In this document: piece by piece, positions 29,938-41,224 of the stretch | Layout: the number at the start of each line of letters is the position of its first letter | How positions within the stretch are numbered: the stretch's first letter is position 1 | Assembly (NCBI RefSeq): GCF_001039355.2 | Contig: NW_019775742.1 | Coordinates: 5,238-69,237, forward strand | DNA: 64,000 bases | DNA from: Lingula anatina | Taxonomy: Eukaryota > Brachiopoda > Lingulata > Lingulida > Lingulidae | Direction of reading: 5' to 3' | The notes under the pieces: model-generated | Seen by the model: the letters and a program-made list of their open reading frames with translations, nothing else | Told to the model about the DNA's origin: nothing | The model's database searches: none | Position numbers and translations under genes: made by a program

Positions 29938-31216
29938 CACAGTAGTGGCACGGGAAGGGTTTTACCCCAGTGTGTTGAGTCCTTTCATGTAATAAACAAG
30001 TTGACCTTTGCGTAAATGTTTTATCACAATATTTACATTGAAAAGGTCGCTCTCCAGTGTGGGTTCTTTCATGTTCTACACACCGCGATTTGCTGTCGCA
30101 TTCTTTGCCACAGTACTGGCATTTATGCACTGCTTTACCATGATGGCATTTTTCGTGCCTCTTAAAGTCCTTTTTGCTATGAAAAGCTTCACTACAAAGA
30201 GGACATTTATACAATTTTATAGTATGAATCTTTTCATGTCTCACACAGTCAGACTTTCTGGTGAAACTTTTGTCGCAATGCTGACATCTGAAGGTTTTTT
30301 GGCCTGTGTGAATCCTCTCATGTGAAACGGCTTGGTTCTTTTTTGCGAATGTTTTATTGCAATGTTGACATGGATAGGGTCTTAGTCCAGAATGTGTTTT
30401 TTCATGCTCTTCCCAATTTAGTCTCTTTGCAAAAGCTTTATCACAGAATTTACACGAGAATGGTTTATCTGTATGTGTCTGTTCATGTCTGATGCATAAT
30501 GTTTTTCTAGAATAGCTTTTAGTACAATGTCGGCATTTGAACTGATTACTCCCAATTTGACTTTTATAAAAACGACCTGAATAAACACTCCTTCTTTTGC
30601 ACCTTTTATCATCTTGTTTGTGTTTGATGGAATTCTGTTTAGTCCTGCCTTCCACAGTTTGAAATATTCCTTTTTCAGCGGAGGAATTACTTTCAACATA
30701 CCCAATGTCAACATGTTCAAGTTTAATCAACATTTCACTGTTGCCAGGTTGCTTGGATAGTCTGTCATTTTCTTCATCTTTGTCCGATTCAGTATCAGCC
30801 TCTTTGTGATGGTCTGGTTCTGTCAGATCATATTTTTGCCAAAATTCTGATTGTGTTCTGTTAAGAATTTTGATTATTTTATTTTTCAAGTCAATGTACT
30901 CCTTCTTAACCTTGACCAGCTTTTTCAGCAAATTCAGGCATGTATCACAACATCTACTGGATTTTGATTGCTGACCCTGTGCTGATCTTTCAAGTTCTAT
31001 GATCTCATTTCTTAGTGCAGGATAAGCTGAAAGATCCTCATGCTTGACCTCTGGCCCTGATCCACAAATTACACATTTTAATTCTAGATCATGTGCCATA
31101 TTATTATCAGGCAAAGGAACAATTGCAAGTTGAACGGCTGGGAGCGTGGGCCCAGTACCTAATGCACCGTCAGTTCCCGCAGTATTCACACTTTCACTTT
31201 CACTTGGCACAGACAT
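29938..31216 (-). pseudogene. truncated duplicate of cluster member 1 (artefact)
   Basis: Nearly identical to residues 1 to about 425 of the 26869-28512 gene, with a few substitutions (for example H70N, K76E/R, G160S). The frame runs into the N at 29937 within finger 8 (FPCHYC) and then into unrelated sequence. It should not be counted as an independent gene unless long reads support both copies. Confidence 0.85.
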
Positions 31217-31475
31217 AATAACAGACCCTGTATAAAATCTAGAGCTGAGAACGGTGGAACTGCTGAGGCCGAGTTTTCAACTTCACTTGCAGGTAGTCGC
31301 AAGTTCTTGAAACAGCGTCCGAACCGGTGGACACTGAAGCTAGTGGAAAGAGCGCCCACTTTCTGCGCTTAGTCCTTTCCTAGCTGGTAAACGTACACCG
31401 ACATCTGTCTATTGATAAGTGAATTTTAAAAATCTGTGATGGAAAAAATTACTTCTAATGAGATACACGTAAAAA

Positions 31476-31497
31476 GGAAAATGAGAGTAAACCGATA
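31476..31497 (-). promoter_or_regulatory. cluster promoter element, duplicated copy
   Basis: Same GGAAAATGAGAG...CCGATA as at 28772-28793, at the same distance from the duplicated ATG. Confidence 0.5.
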
Positions 31498-32196
31498 GTA
31501 ATTGCCTACAAGAGAAGTCTTGCTTTATTTTCGTTAATACGGCAAATCGATTTGGTAAAAAATATATAGACTACATAAATCTATGCAAACAGGAAATGAT
31601 TCTGCGTAAGTGGATACTACTGGTGTGTGTAAGGACTTGGTATATTCAAAAGCTTGTCTTGGAAGGCATGAAGTAATAAGAGCAGTGCAGTTGTGGTTGG
31701 TTGGTTGGCAAAATATTTGTCGTTTACCCCTATGTGCAATAACCTTTTTATTTACATTCTATAATAAAATGAAAAAAATACGTTGTGCACTTGAACATTT
31801 TAATTAATTATTGTCATTTTCTAATTTGTTCATTTACTAGTTCTTTACAGTAGGCAATGAACTCATTTCATTTTAGCAGCATTGGGGATGATGAGAGGTT
31901 AATTTGAAAATAATAATAATAATAATAATAAATAACCACAAAACATGGTTTAACCATTTAATTTTTTTATATTTATCTCACATTACCTAGACAGAAATAT
32001 AGACAAATAATACTTCTCAGTCTGTTTTCATGATATACAGTACAGTACCATATGCACTTTTTTTTGTTTGTTTCACTTCTACCTTCTGTAATCAGGTTAC
32101 GCATTATAAATAAATGAATTACTTAATAGAAATATAGGTGATTCTATTGCGTTATTATTGACCCAATAAAAAGGAAGAAAATTTCTATTCAAATTT

Positions 32197-32197
<1 letters not shown>

Positions 32198-32252
<55 letters not shown>
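32198..32252. repeat. (TAA)n microsatellite
   Basis: About 17 units here, against about six at the equivalent position of the other copy (near 29492-29511). Confidence 0.95.
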
Positions 32253-32258
<6 letters not shown>

Positions 32259-32855
32259 CCTCATCATGCATAATATCAAATTAAGCAACATATGGTATGG
32301 GACGTTTGAGACTGGCCTGTTTTAATGCATCTTTTCATTGTTCACAAAAAGTATCATATGTCACTACAGTGTAAAATACATATGTGTGTATAAAATATCA
32401 ACAAATCTTGTCTGATTTAAGTTCATTATATCTTTCCATTTTCTTCTTATGCTACTAGTTTTCTTTTATAAGAATGGATGGAATGAAGTATCTATTATCT
32501 ACAGTTAAATCCTGTCTTATTATAGAGTGCCTACTTGAAGAGAATGTTTACATTCCAAAAGATTTTGTAAAACCATTCATTTTGTACATGAAATTTTTCA
32601 TTAAAGTCCTTCACGAGTAAGCCATAGTGAAAAATATAAAATTTTCTGAGGTCCTATATTATTTGGGGGGGGGGGGGGGGGGGGCTGAATTTTTCATTCA
32701 ATCCTGAAAAAAATTTGAATGCTGTCAGCGGGTTCAGCATTTTTTGGAGGGATCACAGGAATTTTCTCTGATGGCATGTCTATGGGAATGGGGTCTAAGG
32801 TTCAATTTATCATGAAAGTTTTTAACTTGAAACTTTCTTAGCATTAAGCTGTTAT

Positions 32856-34943
32856 CTAAAGTCCTGGCATATACATGTATGGACTGATATCAGTATGGAT
32901 TGCATCAGGCATAACAAATGTGTTACTTGACTGCTGACTACTAGTAGGTATTATAGAGTTCTCTGAAGAGTAATTTTTCAATATCAAATCAGGGTTGTGA
33001 TTTTGCAATGAGAAGTCTGCCTGTGTATTTTTTACTGGTTTCTTTACAGTATGAGTCTTCTCATGCTGCAAGCAGTATTTTCTGCAGGTGTACGTTTTAC
33101 CACAATACTGGCACTTGAATGGCCTCTCGCCAGTGTGAATCCGCTCGTGAACCACACAATCAGTTTTGTCAAAATATCTTTTGCCACAGTATGAGCACAC
33201 ATATCGCTTTATTCCAGTGTGAGTTCTTTCGTGTTCTCTACAGTTTCCTTTTCTTATGAAGGCTTTGTCACAAAAACTGCACTTGAATGGTTTTTCTCCA
33301 GTGTGAAAACGTTCATGTTCTTCACGGTACAATCTAGTTGGAAACCCTTGACTGCAATATTGGCATTTAAATGGTCTTATTCCAGTGTGTTGTGTCCTTT
33401 CATGTAATTTACATGTGGAACTTTGAGCAAATGTTTTCTCGCAGTACTGGCAAAGGTATGGTTTTTCTCCAGTGTGTGTTCTTTCATGCTCTTTCAGCCT
33501 CGTTTTGTCTGCAAATGTTTTATCACAGCCCCCGCACTGAAATGGTTTTCCACCATAGTGGTTTTTTTCATGCTTCTCACAGGCTCTTTTTGTTGAAAAA
33601 AATGCACTGCACTTAGAACACGTAAATGTATTTTCACTGTGCAACTTTTCGTGTTTTTTACAAGCACTTTTTCTGAAATAACTTTTATCACAAACCTTAC
33701 ACTGAAATGGCTTTTCCCCAGTGTGAGTTCTTTCATGCATAATCTTTTCATTCCTTCTAGAAAATGTTTTGTCACAGTGTTGACATTTGTGTTGCTTTAA
33801 TTCTGGATTAATAATTTCATCCTCCTTCATAGTTACTTCCTTGCCAACTTTTTCATCCCCTTTTAAAACTGGCTGTCTTTTACTCTTGTGTTTCTTTTCA
33901 TGTTTGACACATGCGCTCTTGCTGATAAATGATTTTTCACAGTTCTGACATTTGAAAGGTCTTTCCCCGGTGTGTATTCTCTCATGAATTACTTTTTCCC
34001 TTTTCCTGTCAAATGTTTTTTCGCAATGTTGACACCTGTGTGGTCTTGGCAAAGTATGATTTATTTCGTGTTCAAACCAGTTCTCTTCATCTGAGAAAGT
34101 TCTGTTGCAAAATTTACATTTAAATGGCTTGCCAATATGATTCCGTTCATGGCTTTCCAATATGCATTTTCTTGTAAAAGCACTACTACACACCTGGCAT
34201 TTATATGGTCTCTCTCCAGTGTGAATTCTTTCATGTTCAATACATTTATTCTTTCTGACAAATGTTTTTTCACAGTACTGACATTTGAACGGTTTCTTCA
34301 CGGCTGTACCCCTAGTGTGGGTCTCAACCTTACGACTAATATCGGTATTGGTTTTTTCAATATGCCCCTGTTTGACTATGATTTTACCATCACTTTTCTT
34401 ATGGTCCGTTACTTGAATCTCTCCATCAGAACCATTATCTTCATGGTTTTTAGATTCAACAGAGCCACAATGCTGAGTGCCTTTAACACGAGACTGTGCA
34501 TCTTTGTACAAAGAAATTATTTCATTTTTTGAGCAGAAAAATTTCTTTTTCAGATATGAAAAGTTTTTTACTAAACCCATACATCTGCTGCAACAAACAT
34601 CTGATTCATCTGGAGGGGCAAATAATTGTAAAACCTCCTGGATTTCAATTCCAATCTGTGGATAAGAGGACAACTGAGTGTATCCAGTCTTGCTTGTGTC
34701 TGAACATGATCCACAAATAAGACATTTATAGCTTTCTTGACAGGTCGTAATCGGCAACGCAGATTTGTCATCTTTGTGCAGAGAATGCTGACCCTCATTT
34801 TCACTTTTGTTAGTGTCCGATAGTGAGTCATCACTCTCAGTCTTTTCTTCTTGATCAACATCAGTTCCTGTCTTCTCTTCACCACTGCTTTCAGTTTCAC
34901 TATCAGTATCACCATTTGATGTTGACAGTAAATTGTTGTCCAT
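32856..34943 (-). CDS. ZAD-like C2H2 zinc-finger protein, 14 fingers (cluster member 2)
   Basis: 695 residues, intronless. Acidic Ser/Asp/Glu-rich start (about 9-60). ZAD-like module with Cys74-x2-Cys77 and Cys118-x2-Cys121, and a basic helix after it. The linker site that is psi-K-x-E in paralogues here reads VKQG, so the SUMO-type consensus is lost. Fourteen fingers run from about 219 to 632, with a non-finger insert after finger 5. The tail ends SPYMYMPGL, a shortened form of the family tail. Fingers 10-14 closely resemble the C-terminal fingers of neighbours, while the N-terminal fingers differ more. Probable nuclear regulator; targets unknown. Confidence 0.93.
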   Translation of the reverse strand: MDNNLLSTSNGDTDSETESSGEEKTGTDVDQEEKTESDDSLSDTNKSENEGQHSLHKDDKSALPITTCQESYKCLICGSCSDTSKTGYTQLSSYPQIGIEIQEVLQLFAPPDESDVCCSRCMGLVKNFSYLKKKFFCSKNEIISLYKDAQSRVKGTQHCGSVESKNHEDNGSDGEIQVTDHKKSDGKIIVKQGHIEKTNTDISRKVETHTRGTAVKKPFKCQYCEKTFVRKNKCIEHERIHTGERPYKCQVCSSAFTRKCILESHERNHIGKPFKCKFCNRTFSDEENWFEHEINHTLPRPHRCQHCEKTFDRKREKVIHERIHTGERPFKCQNCEKSFISKSACVKHEKKHKSKRQPVLKGDEKVGKEVTMKEDEIINPELKQHKCQHCDKTFSRRNEKIMHERTHTGEKPFQCKVCDKSYFRKSACKKHEKLHSENTFTCSKCSAFFSTKRACEKHEKNHYGGKPFQCGGCDKTFADKTRLKEHERTHTGEKPYLCQYCEKTFAQSSTCKLHERTQHTGIRPFKCQYCSQGFPTRLYREEHERFHTGEKPFKCSFCDKAFIRKGNCREHERTHTGIKRYVCSYCGKRYFDKTDCVVHERIHTGERPFKCQYCGKTYTCRKYCLQHEKTHTVKKPVKNTQADFSLQNHNPDLILKNYSSENSIIPTSSQQSSNTFVMPDAIHTDISPYMYMPGL

Positions 34944-35348
34944 GTTGTTTACAGTCTCCCCTTCTTTATTTTTTCACTTGGGAGAGCTAGACATGCCTGA
35001 CAGGAAATTTTTACTTGCATCAAATTAAGACTCTTCCCCCTTCTTCGTTACTTTATGGCTCTGGATTTTCTGATGTTTGAATACTTAGTTCTTAAAATGG
35101 TGAAATTAAAGAACATGCAGCGAGTCCGAGTTCCATCAATCATATGGGTGGTGACGGTGAATATGATTTTGGGGTCTTCATTACAAAATTTGCATGCTTC
35201 TTATTTAAAAGTAGAATGCTTAAGACAGCAAACTGTTTTTTTAAATGTGATCCTGTGATCCGGACCGTACCTTGTCTCTTAATATTGATCTCTTCAACTT
35301 CCTAGAAGAATCCCAAACAATGAGAACAACTTTAATTTGTTGTTAAAA

Positions 35349-35370
35349 GGGTAATAACTATATACCGATA
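35349..35370 (-). promoter_or_regulatory. cluster promoter element, member 2
   Basis: GGGTAATAACTA then CCGATA, 405-430 bp upstream of the ATG at 34943. The first box is diverged but the spacing is kept. Confidence 0.4.
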
Positions 35371-35519
35371 CGAGATTAGTATTGCCTGAGTGAACATTTT
35401 CATTCACGAGGCATTTATGGCTTATCTTATCATACTAAAACACGTAGATTTTTTACGACATACTTATGAAATCACTACCCCTTTGAAAAATAAAGAAACC
35501 AACAAACAAACAAACAAAA

Positions 35520-35570
35520 ATAAATAATAATAATAATAATAATAATTATAATAATAATAATAATAATAAA
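35520..35570. repeat. (TAA)n-type microsatellite
   Basis: Interrupted AAT/AATAAT repeats preceded by (AAAC)n. Confidence 0.9.
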
Positions 35571-35614
35571 ATACAGGCTATCAAGGAAAGTGAAAAAATA
35601 ATTACAGTAAATGA

Positions 35615-35770
35615 ATGTTCATTTGTCCGAAGGTTCATTGGTCCGAAAAGTGGTAACATTTTCATCGATTTTTTTAATCAAGGGTTCATTGGTCCGAAGG
35701 TTCTATAGTGAATATTCGGACCAATGAACCTTCGGACTATTGAACCTTCGGACTATTGCTACGGCCCCAT
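35615..35770. mobile_element. foldback element built from TTCATTGGTCCGAAGGTTC
   Basis: TTCATTGGTCCGAAGGTTC and partial copies occur directly at about 35615-35705, and in reverse complement (TTCGGACCAATGAACCTTC, then CCTTCGGAC) at about 35715-35755, around a short spacer. ATTGCTACGGCCCC is then repeated twice. A non-autonomous foldback element or MITE is likely. Confidence 0.6.
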
Positions 35771-35885
35771 TGCTACGGCCCCGGCAGTGACAGGGTGAAA
35801 GTTGAACTGAGTGCAGGCTGAGGCAAGTTACCGGTCAAGGCATTCCCATGTATTCTATAAAAGTCCTATACAGAAAGTGGTCAAA

Positions 35886-36359
35886 ATGGCAACTTCAGCT
35901 TCAGGGAAGAGACAACGAAAACTGAATTATTTGACACAAGAATATCTCTTCATAGCCGAATGCTATGAAGAATTTAAGTACACATTAGATAGTCAACACA
36001 AGGATGCTAACACCAATGCTAGGAAAAATAAAGCTTGCGAAAGCATACTGAATCAGCACAAGGCAAGGTTTCCTAATGTGTCGAGATCTTTGGAAGACTT
36101 GAAGACAAAACTCTCCAAACTAAAAATGGAATCTCATGCAAGAGAATCTGAAGTTAAGGCAAAAAAAAAAAAAAAAAAAAAAAAACAAAAAAAAAAACTG
36201 AAATTTGAAATTGAACTGTTGGAACATAAACTTAATGGAAGCACACATAAAGATGACACTGACCATTCATCACCAGTGTATTTCAGTTTGTTAGCAATAC
36301 CATTTATATCCACTGTCTGCAAAATAATTCTAAATACTAATTGTAGGACATTTGCCTAA
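35886..36359 (+). CDS. Myb/SANT-like (MSANTD/Harbinger-type) domain ORF
   Basis: ATG at 35886 (MATSASGKRQRKLNYLTQEY); about 157 residues. LTQEYLFIAECYEEFKYTLD, NKACESILNQHKARFP and SLEDLKTKLSKLKMESH follow the layout of the trihelix Myb/SANT-like DNA-binding domain found in MSANTD genes and in the accessory protein of Harbinger transposons. A 25-A run then encodes poly-lysine, followed by a helical EIELLEHKL stretch. The region after about residue 120 is less protein-like, so the true exon may end at a splice site or the copy may be decaying. It is the only plus-strand ORF in the zinc-finger cluster that looks real, next to a foldback element. Confidence 0.5.
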   Translation: MATSASGKRQRKLNYLTQEYLFIAECYEEFKYTLDSQHKDANTNARKNKACESILNQHKARFPNVSRSLEDLKTKLSKLKMESHARESEVKAKKKKKKKKQKKKLKFEIELLEHKLNGSTHKDDTDHSSPVYFSLLAIPFISTVCKIILNTNCRTFA

Positions 36360-38027
36360 AACATTAAATCTCCTGTCAGAACATTAAATCCAATGTTCTT
36401 TCTCTTTTCATTCTCTCAAGCAAGAATAAAGTGTAGAATCTATTTGGTGTAAGTAATTAATGCACGTGCTCCGTGTCCATTTAACTGTAATAAGGTAATA
36501 AGGCATGATTTCTCCTGGTATGTTGGGTAATGTCATGTCAAAATGCCTTCTCTGGAAAAACTGTATCTTTTTACAAGTTCCACATCATCAAAAATGTCCA
36601 ATAGATTCCTTCAATCCTGAAACACTCGTTTCAGCCGCATTGCTCTGCGGAGTTCCACAATTTCTAAAATTCTCCTGGCCATCCTTACACCTCAGAGGTA
36701 TGAGTAGAAATGAGTTAGAATGATACTAGTGATTTAGAAGATACCCAGTCCAACTCTGACTTTAGCATGAAACTTAGAACTATACTAGGCTTAGAATTGC
36801 TTTATGGAATAGTTAGTATGCAACTAGAGATAGAATTAAGGTTAGCAACCAACTAGGGCTTAGAATGCTTTTATGGAATTGGCCCCTGGATTCCAGCAAC
36901 AAGGGGATGATCAACTTAGGAAACCAGTTGAATTCAAACAAAAGTTAATCACCCACCAACCTGCTCGGGAGACATCATTTAATTTGATCTCTTTCAGCAC
37001 AAATCCCTGCAGAGTTGGATCGCTTTTCTTAGTACAACAATTTCATTGTGAATGCTCCCATAGCTTGTTTTATGGCACACCATGTAAATGTTTGTTTAAA
37101 GGATGATTACCCACTTGGGCTGCTTTGTTTCAATGCATACATTTGGCTTAAAAGAATGTTTTTTTAACAAAAAAAAAAAATAAAAAATAGACGTCACCAA
37201 AACAACATGTCTAATAGTACTTCTCAGATTTCCCTCTTCTTTTATGCGAATAATCTACTTATATGGGCATTTTTCATTAAACTATATACTAAAAAACTTT
37301 CTAGGACTATCATCACATGTAAAATATGGAAAAACTGGATTTTTGTGTGCATAATAATGTAATAAAATGAATTTGAGTATTGTTTATTGAATATGAGTTT
37401 TTATTTGCCAAACAAAATATAACATAACTACTTTCCAATGAATTTAAAAATTCATTATATACATGGTGTTACATAAAATGGGTTTTAAAAGGTATCAATA
37501 TAAGATGGCATTCAAAGCTATCTTGCAAAAGAAAGTCACAATCTATTTGACTAAAACAATCTTTCAAAAATTTCCTTCTATTTCATAAACTAATTATAAA
37601 TAAAATTCTAAAATAACATGACCCTAAATTTTTATTGATAATTTGTAAAAATTGTGATCCTTTAATCATTGACATATATTGCAATAAAATATTTTTCTGA
37701 TTAATGCTACAGACTGTTAACAGACGGTATTAAAAGGCCTTTTTAATCAACTTTTGAAATAAGCCTTATATGTAACCATCAAATTGGCATATAATCTTTA
37801 AAATTTTCAAATACACAAGTAGTGTAAACATCTACAATATCCAGTCTGACACAGCTATGCACATATTTGCAAAATATTTTCTTCACGATCAACCATATAC
37901 TTTACTTTCATTTTAGGTTTCATTCACTGTTTATTGAAATGACACAGAATGGGTGAGGGCAATAATGTTTGCAGTCTCGTGCGCCAATCATGATAATTTA
38001 AATGCTGTATATAGGCTGATTTTTACA
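36360..38027. other. intergenic DNA
   Basis: No gene seen. 36880-37060 carries decayed motifs of the MITE superfamily (AAATCCCTGCAGAGTTGGATCG), and AT-rich sequence fills the rest as the likely 3' UTR and spacer of the gene ending at 38028. Confidence 0.5.
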
Positions 38028-40481
38028 TCACACTCCTGGCATGTACATGCCATATAGGTATGGATTGTCTCCAGGTGGGTATACAACTTCAGGGGTAGGG
38101 AAGGCACTACTAGAATGTGGACCTCTAAATGTATTGTTATCAGGCTGCTGATTTCCAAATAAGTTACTGGGGTGCTGACTTAGATATGAGTGATCGGGCA
38201 GGGGAGTTCTGAAAGTGTTCTCAGAATGCTGACTTTTAAAGGTGCCGTCCATGTCCAGATTTTTTAATTTGTTGTTATAGTCCAGAAGTTTGTAGGCGTG
38301 GTCAGGAACCACGTTTTTCAATGTACTACCAGATGTCTGCTTTTTGGCTGCCTTCCCTCCACTGTGGGTTCTTTCATGCTGTATACAGTGTTTCTTGGTG
38401 GTGTATGTTTTATCACAGAACTGGCATTTAAATGGTCTTTCACCTGTGTGAATTCTTTCGTGTACAACACAATCACTTTTGTCAAAAAATCCTTTTCCGC
38501 AGTACAAGCACACATATGGCTTAATACCCGTGTGAGTTCGTTCATGGTCTCTGCAGTTACCTTTTCTTATAAATGCCTTTCCACAGTAACTACATTTGAA
38601 TGGTTTTTCACCAGTGTGGTAGCGTTCATGAACTTCACGATATCCTTTGGTTGCAAATGCCTGATCACAATACTGACATTTGAATGGTCTTTCGCCAGTG
38701 TGCTGTGTCCTTTCATGCAATAAACAAGTAGAACTCTGTGTGAAACGTTTATCACAGAACTGACACAGGAAAGGCTTTTCTCCGGTGTGAATTCTTTCAT
38801 GTTCTTCCCATTGCGTTCTCCAGGCAAATGTCTTATCGCAGCCCCTACATTTATATGGCTTACCACCAAAGTGAGTTTTCTCATGCTTGTCTAGTGCTCT
38901 CTTTCCCAAACAAATTTTACCACAATGAGAACAGTTAAATGATTTAATAGAATGTTTTTTCTCATGCTTTACACATGAATTTTTCCTGATAAAGGTTTTT
39001 TCACAGTGTTGACACTGAAAAGGCCTTTCTCCAGTATGAATTCTTTCATGTGCTATACTTTCCCATTTCTTTTTGAATGTTTTATCACACTGTGAGCACT
39101 TGAATGGTCCTGCTTGAGGAACCATCTTTTTGCAACTTGTTTTCTCTGATGATGAAACAGTTTTTCTTGTTGATACCAAACCCTTGTGTGTTTTCTTTTC
39201 ATGTTTTACACATGCATTCTTTCTGAAAAATCTTTTATCACAGTGCTCACATTTGAAAGGTCTTTCCCCTGTGTGAGTCCTTTCATGCAAGGTACTTTCC
39301 CCTTTCCTTGCAAAAGTTTTGCCACAATGCAGGCACTGGTATGGACGTATCAAAGTGTGAGTATTTTCATGCTCTTCACATTCCTCCCTGGTGGAAAAAA
39401 TTCTCACACAATATTTACATCTGAATGGCTTATCTAGATGTTTCTTTTCATGCTTTACACAAATGTTTTTTCTATGAAAACTGCTGTCACAGAACTGACA
39501 TTTAAATGGTCTTTCGCCAGTGTGAGTTCGTTCGTGGACAACCAATTCATCCTTCCTCCTGAATATTTTATCACAGTTCTGGCATTTGAAAGTTTTCCTT
39601 CTGGGAGGATTCTCCCTTTTCCTTTTTTGTGGCACTTCTTCTTCAGTACTGTCACTGTCATCATCAAATCCAAGATCAATATTTTCATGCTTGACCAACA
39701 TTGCACAATTTTGTTCCTGGTAGTTGGGTTTGTTGATTTTATCCGTGGGCTCAGTTATTTCACAAACTTCAGACTCTGATACCTTATTGTTGCAACTCTC
39801 TCGTAAATCAAGTTGTGCATCAATATGGAGTGCAATTATTTTCCGTTTCATGTTAAGATATTCATTTTTAAGTCTGACAAAATTTTTCATTAAGCCCAAG
39901 CATCTATCACAACAAACATCTGAATCATCTGGAGGAGACAGTATTTTCAAAAGTTCACAAATCTCATTCTGAATTTCAGGACAAGAAGAGAGTTTAGTGT
40001 ATTCGATCCTTGAAGTGCCTGTTGGTGGACCACAGATTAAACATTTATCAACATGCTCAACACTGTTGTCTGACTTCCTAGTAGCATCACCAGTTACCTC
40101 ATCCTTGGTAAACTGAGGCCCATTATCAAGACTGCTGCTAGAAGCAGATGATGTTTCTGCATCCATAGTACCTGTGGCACAGTCTTCTATTTTGTTTTGA
40201 GCAGCATCAAAACTCTTTAAACCGATTTGATCACTGTCAGGGTTACATCCTTGAGCGATACTTTTTTCTTTCGTATCTGCAGCTGCTAATGCTTTATTAC
40301 TACTGCTACCTGTAGTAGTAGCAGTCATTGGCATCACATATGGGATTTTATCCGCGCCATTTATGTCTTTCTCATTCACAGGGCCGCTTTCGTGAACTTC
40401 TGCTGGCTCATTCATTACTGGGACTTCTTTATCACATGTTTTTTCTTCGTTCGTGGTAGAGTATTCTCCAGCTGTGGACAT
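38028..40481 (-). CDS. ZAD-like C2H2 zinc-finger protein, 14 fingers (cluster member 3)
   Basis: 817 residues from the ATG at 40481 (MSTAGEYSTT). An in-frame extension to 40544 would need a TTG start, and the ATGTC(C/T) start is shared with paralogues. ZAD-like module Cys147-x2-Cys150 ... Cys191-x2-Cys194, then LKNEYLNMKRKIIALHIDAQ. VKHE at 263-266 is followed by DLGFDDDSD (psi-K-x-E plus acidic residues, a SUMO-type context). A basic QKRKRENPPRRK could be a nuclear localisation signal just before finger 1 (Cys300). Fourteen fingers follow, with an insert after finger 5. The C-terminal repeats contain FKSQHSENTFRTP-type units and end GDNPYLYGMYMPGV. Confidence 0.94.
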   Translation of the reverse strand: MSTAGEYSTTNEEKTCDKEVPVMNEPAEVHESGPVNEKDINGADKIPYVMPMTATTTGSSSNKALAAADTKEKSIAQGCNPDSDQIGLKSFDAAQNKIEDCATGTMDAETSSASSSSLDNGPQFTKDEVTGDATRKSDNSVEHVDKCLICGPPTGTSRIEYTKLSSCPEIQNEICELLKILSPPDDSDVCCDRCLGLMKNFVRLKNEYLNMKRKIIALHIDAQLDLRESCNNKVSESEVCEITEPTDKINKPNYQEQNCAMLVKHENIDLGFDDDSDSTEEEVPQKRKRENPPRRKTFKCQNCDKIFRRKDELVVHERTHTGERPFKCQFCDSSFHRKNICVKHEKKHLDKPFRCKYCVRIFSTREECEEHENTHTLIRPYQCLHCGKTFARKGESTLHERTHTGERPFKCEHCDKRFFRKNACVKHEKKTHKGLVSTRKTVSSSEKTSCKKMVPQAGPFKCSQCDKTFKKKWESIAHERIHTGERPFQCQHCEKTFIRKNSCVKHEKKHSIKSFNCSHCGKICLGKRALDKHEKTHFGGKPYKCRGCDKTFAWRTQWEEHERIHTGEKPFLCQFCDKRFTQSSTCLLHERTQHTGERPFKCQYCDQAFATKGYREVHERYHTGEKPFKCSYCGKAFIRKGNCRDHERTHTGIKPYVCLYCGKGFFDKSDCVVHERIHTGERPFKCQFCDKTYTTKKHCIQHERTHSGGKAAKKQTSGSTLKNVVPDHAYKLLDYNNKLKNLDMDGTFKSQHSENTFRTPLPDHSYLSQHPSNLFGNQQPDNNTFRGPHSSSAFPTPEVVYPPGDNPYLYGMYMPGV

Positions 40482-40712
40482 CGTGAATGTAAGTAGGTCA
40501 GGGCGTTTGCTTAGCTCGAGTAAATATACTGCATCGGAGAACAAGAAAAAACTAACTGTTATAGGAACACCATATCTGTGCTAAACAATCACCTTGTACT
40601 GGATTTTTGACTCCATGCATCTTCTCTATTATATCACACGGTGATAACAGTTAACTCGGAGCCAGCAACAGATTGTATCGACAAAACCTCTGGAATATAT
40701 GCCACGCAAAAT

Positions 40713-40733
40713 GGGAACATTACTCCGCCGATA
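40713..40733 (-). promoter_or_regulatory. cluster promoter element, member 3
   Basis: GGGAACATTACT then CCGATA, about 240 bp upstream of the ATG. The spacing is one base shorter than in the others. Confidence 0.45.
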
Positions 40734-41224
40734 TATATATATATTTTTTTAGTTGCGCATAACAGTTTTCAGGTCTTCATATAATGTACAGTATTTCAAC
40801 TTGATTACTCATATTAGTTAACATTTTATTACAACGTAATGTTACAATATCCTGTTACTGCAAACAGTGCAGTTATGTCCACATATCTTAGGAAAATAAA
40901 AGCTTGTCTTGGCTAATTGACCCACGCATTATTGATTTTTTATTTTTTTTTTTCTTGTAATTTAAAATTATTGATCACCGTGGCACAAACCATTAATTAG
41001 TCTAAAAATGTACAAATGAAGGGAAAAAACTATTGAAAAAGATTTAATTTAATGATAGACAATTATTTAATAAAAAAATAGCACATAGTACTTTTTATAG
41101 TCTTTATTTACACAAAATGTTGTAACACTTCACATCTTGATTATTTTCATTTTTCAGTCAAAATAATGAATACGATCAAAGAGTGACAAATCAAGACAAA
41201 GTAATGGTATGATGAAATTTAATT

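Larger units (their letters stand above)
27236..32670. repeat. 2.7-kb direct duplication around an N, probable assembly artefact
   Basis: 27236-29936 and 29940-32670 align at an offset of 2704 through coding sequence, 5' flank and intergenic DNA with about 1% differences. After a TAA microsatellite the offset rises because the second copy has about ten more repeats. Copy 1 stops at a poly-G tract directly before the N; copy 2 starts mid-gene directly after it. This is the pattern of two overlapping (possibly haplotypic) contigs left unmerged. Confidence 0.88.

Noticed and set aside
40482-40544. Longer N-terminus for member 3 starting at 40544
   Set aside because: It would need a TTG start; the ATG at 40481 has the ATGTC context shared by paralogues. 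The same applies to a GTG start at 45025 for member 4.
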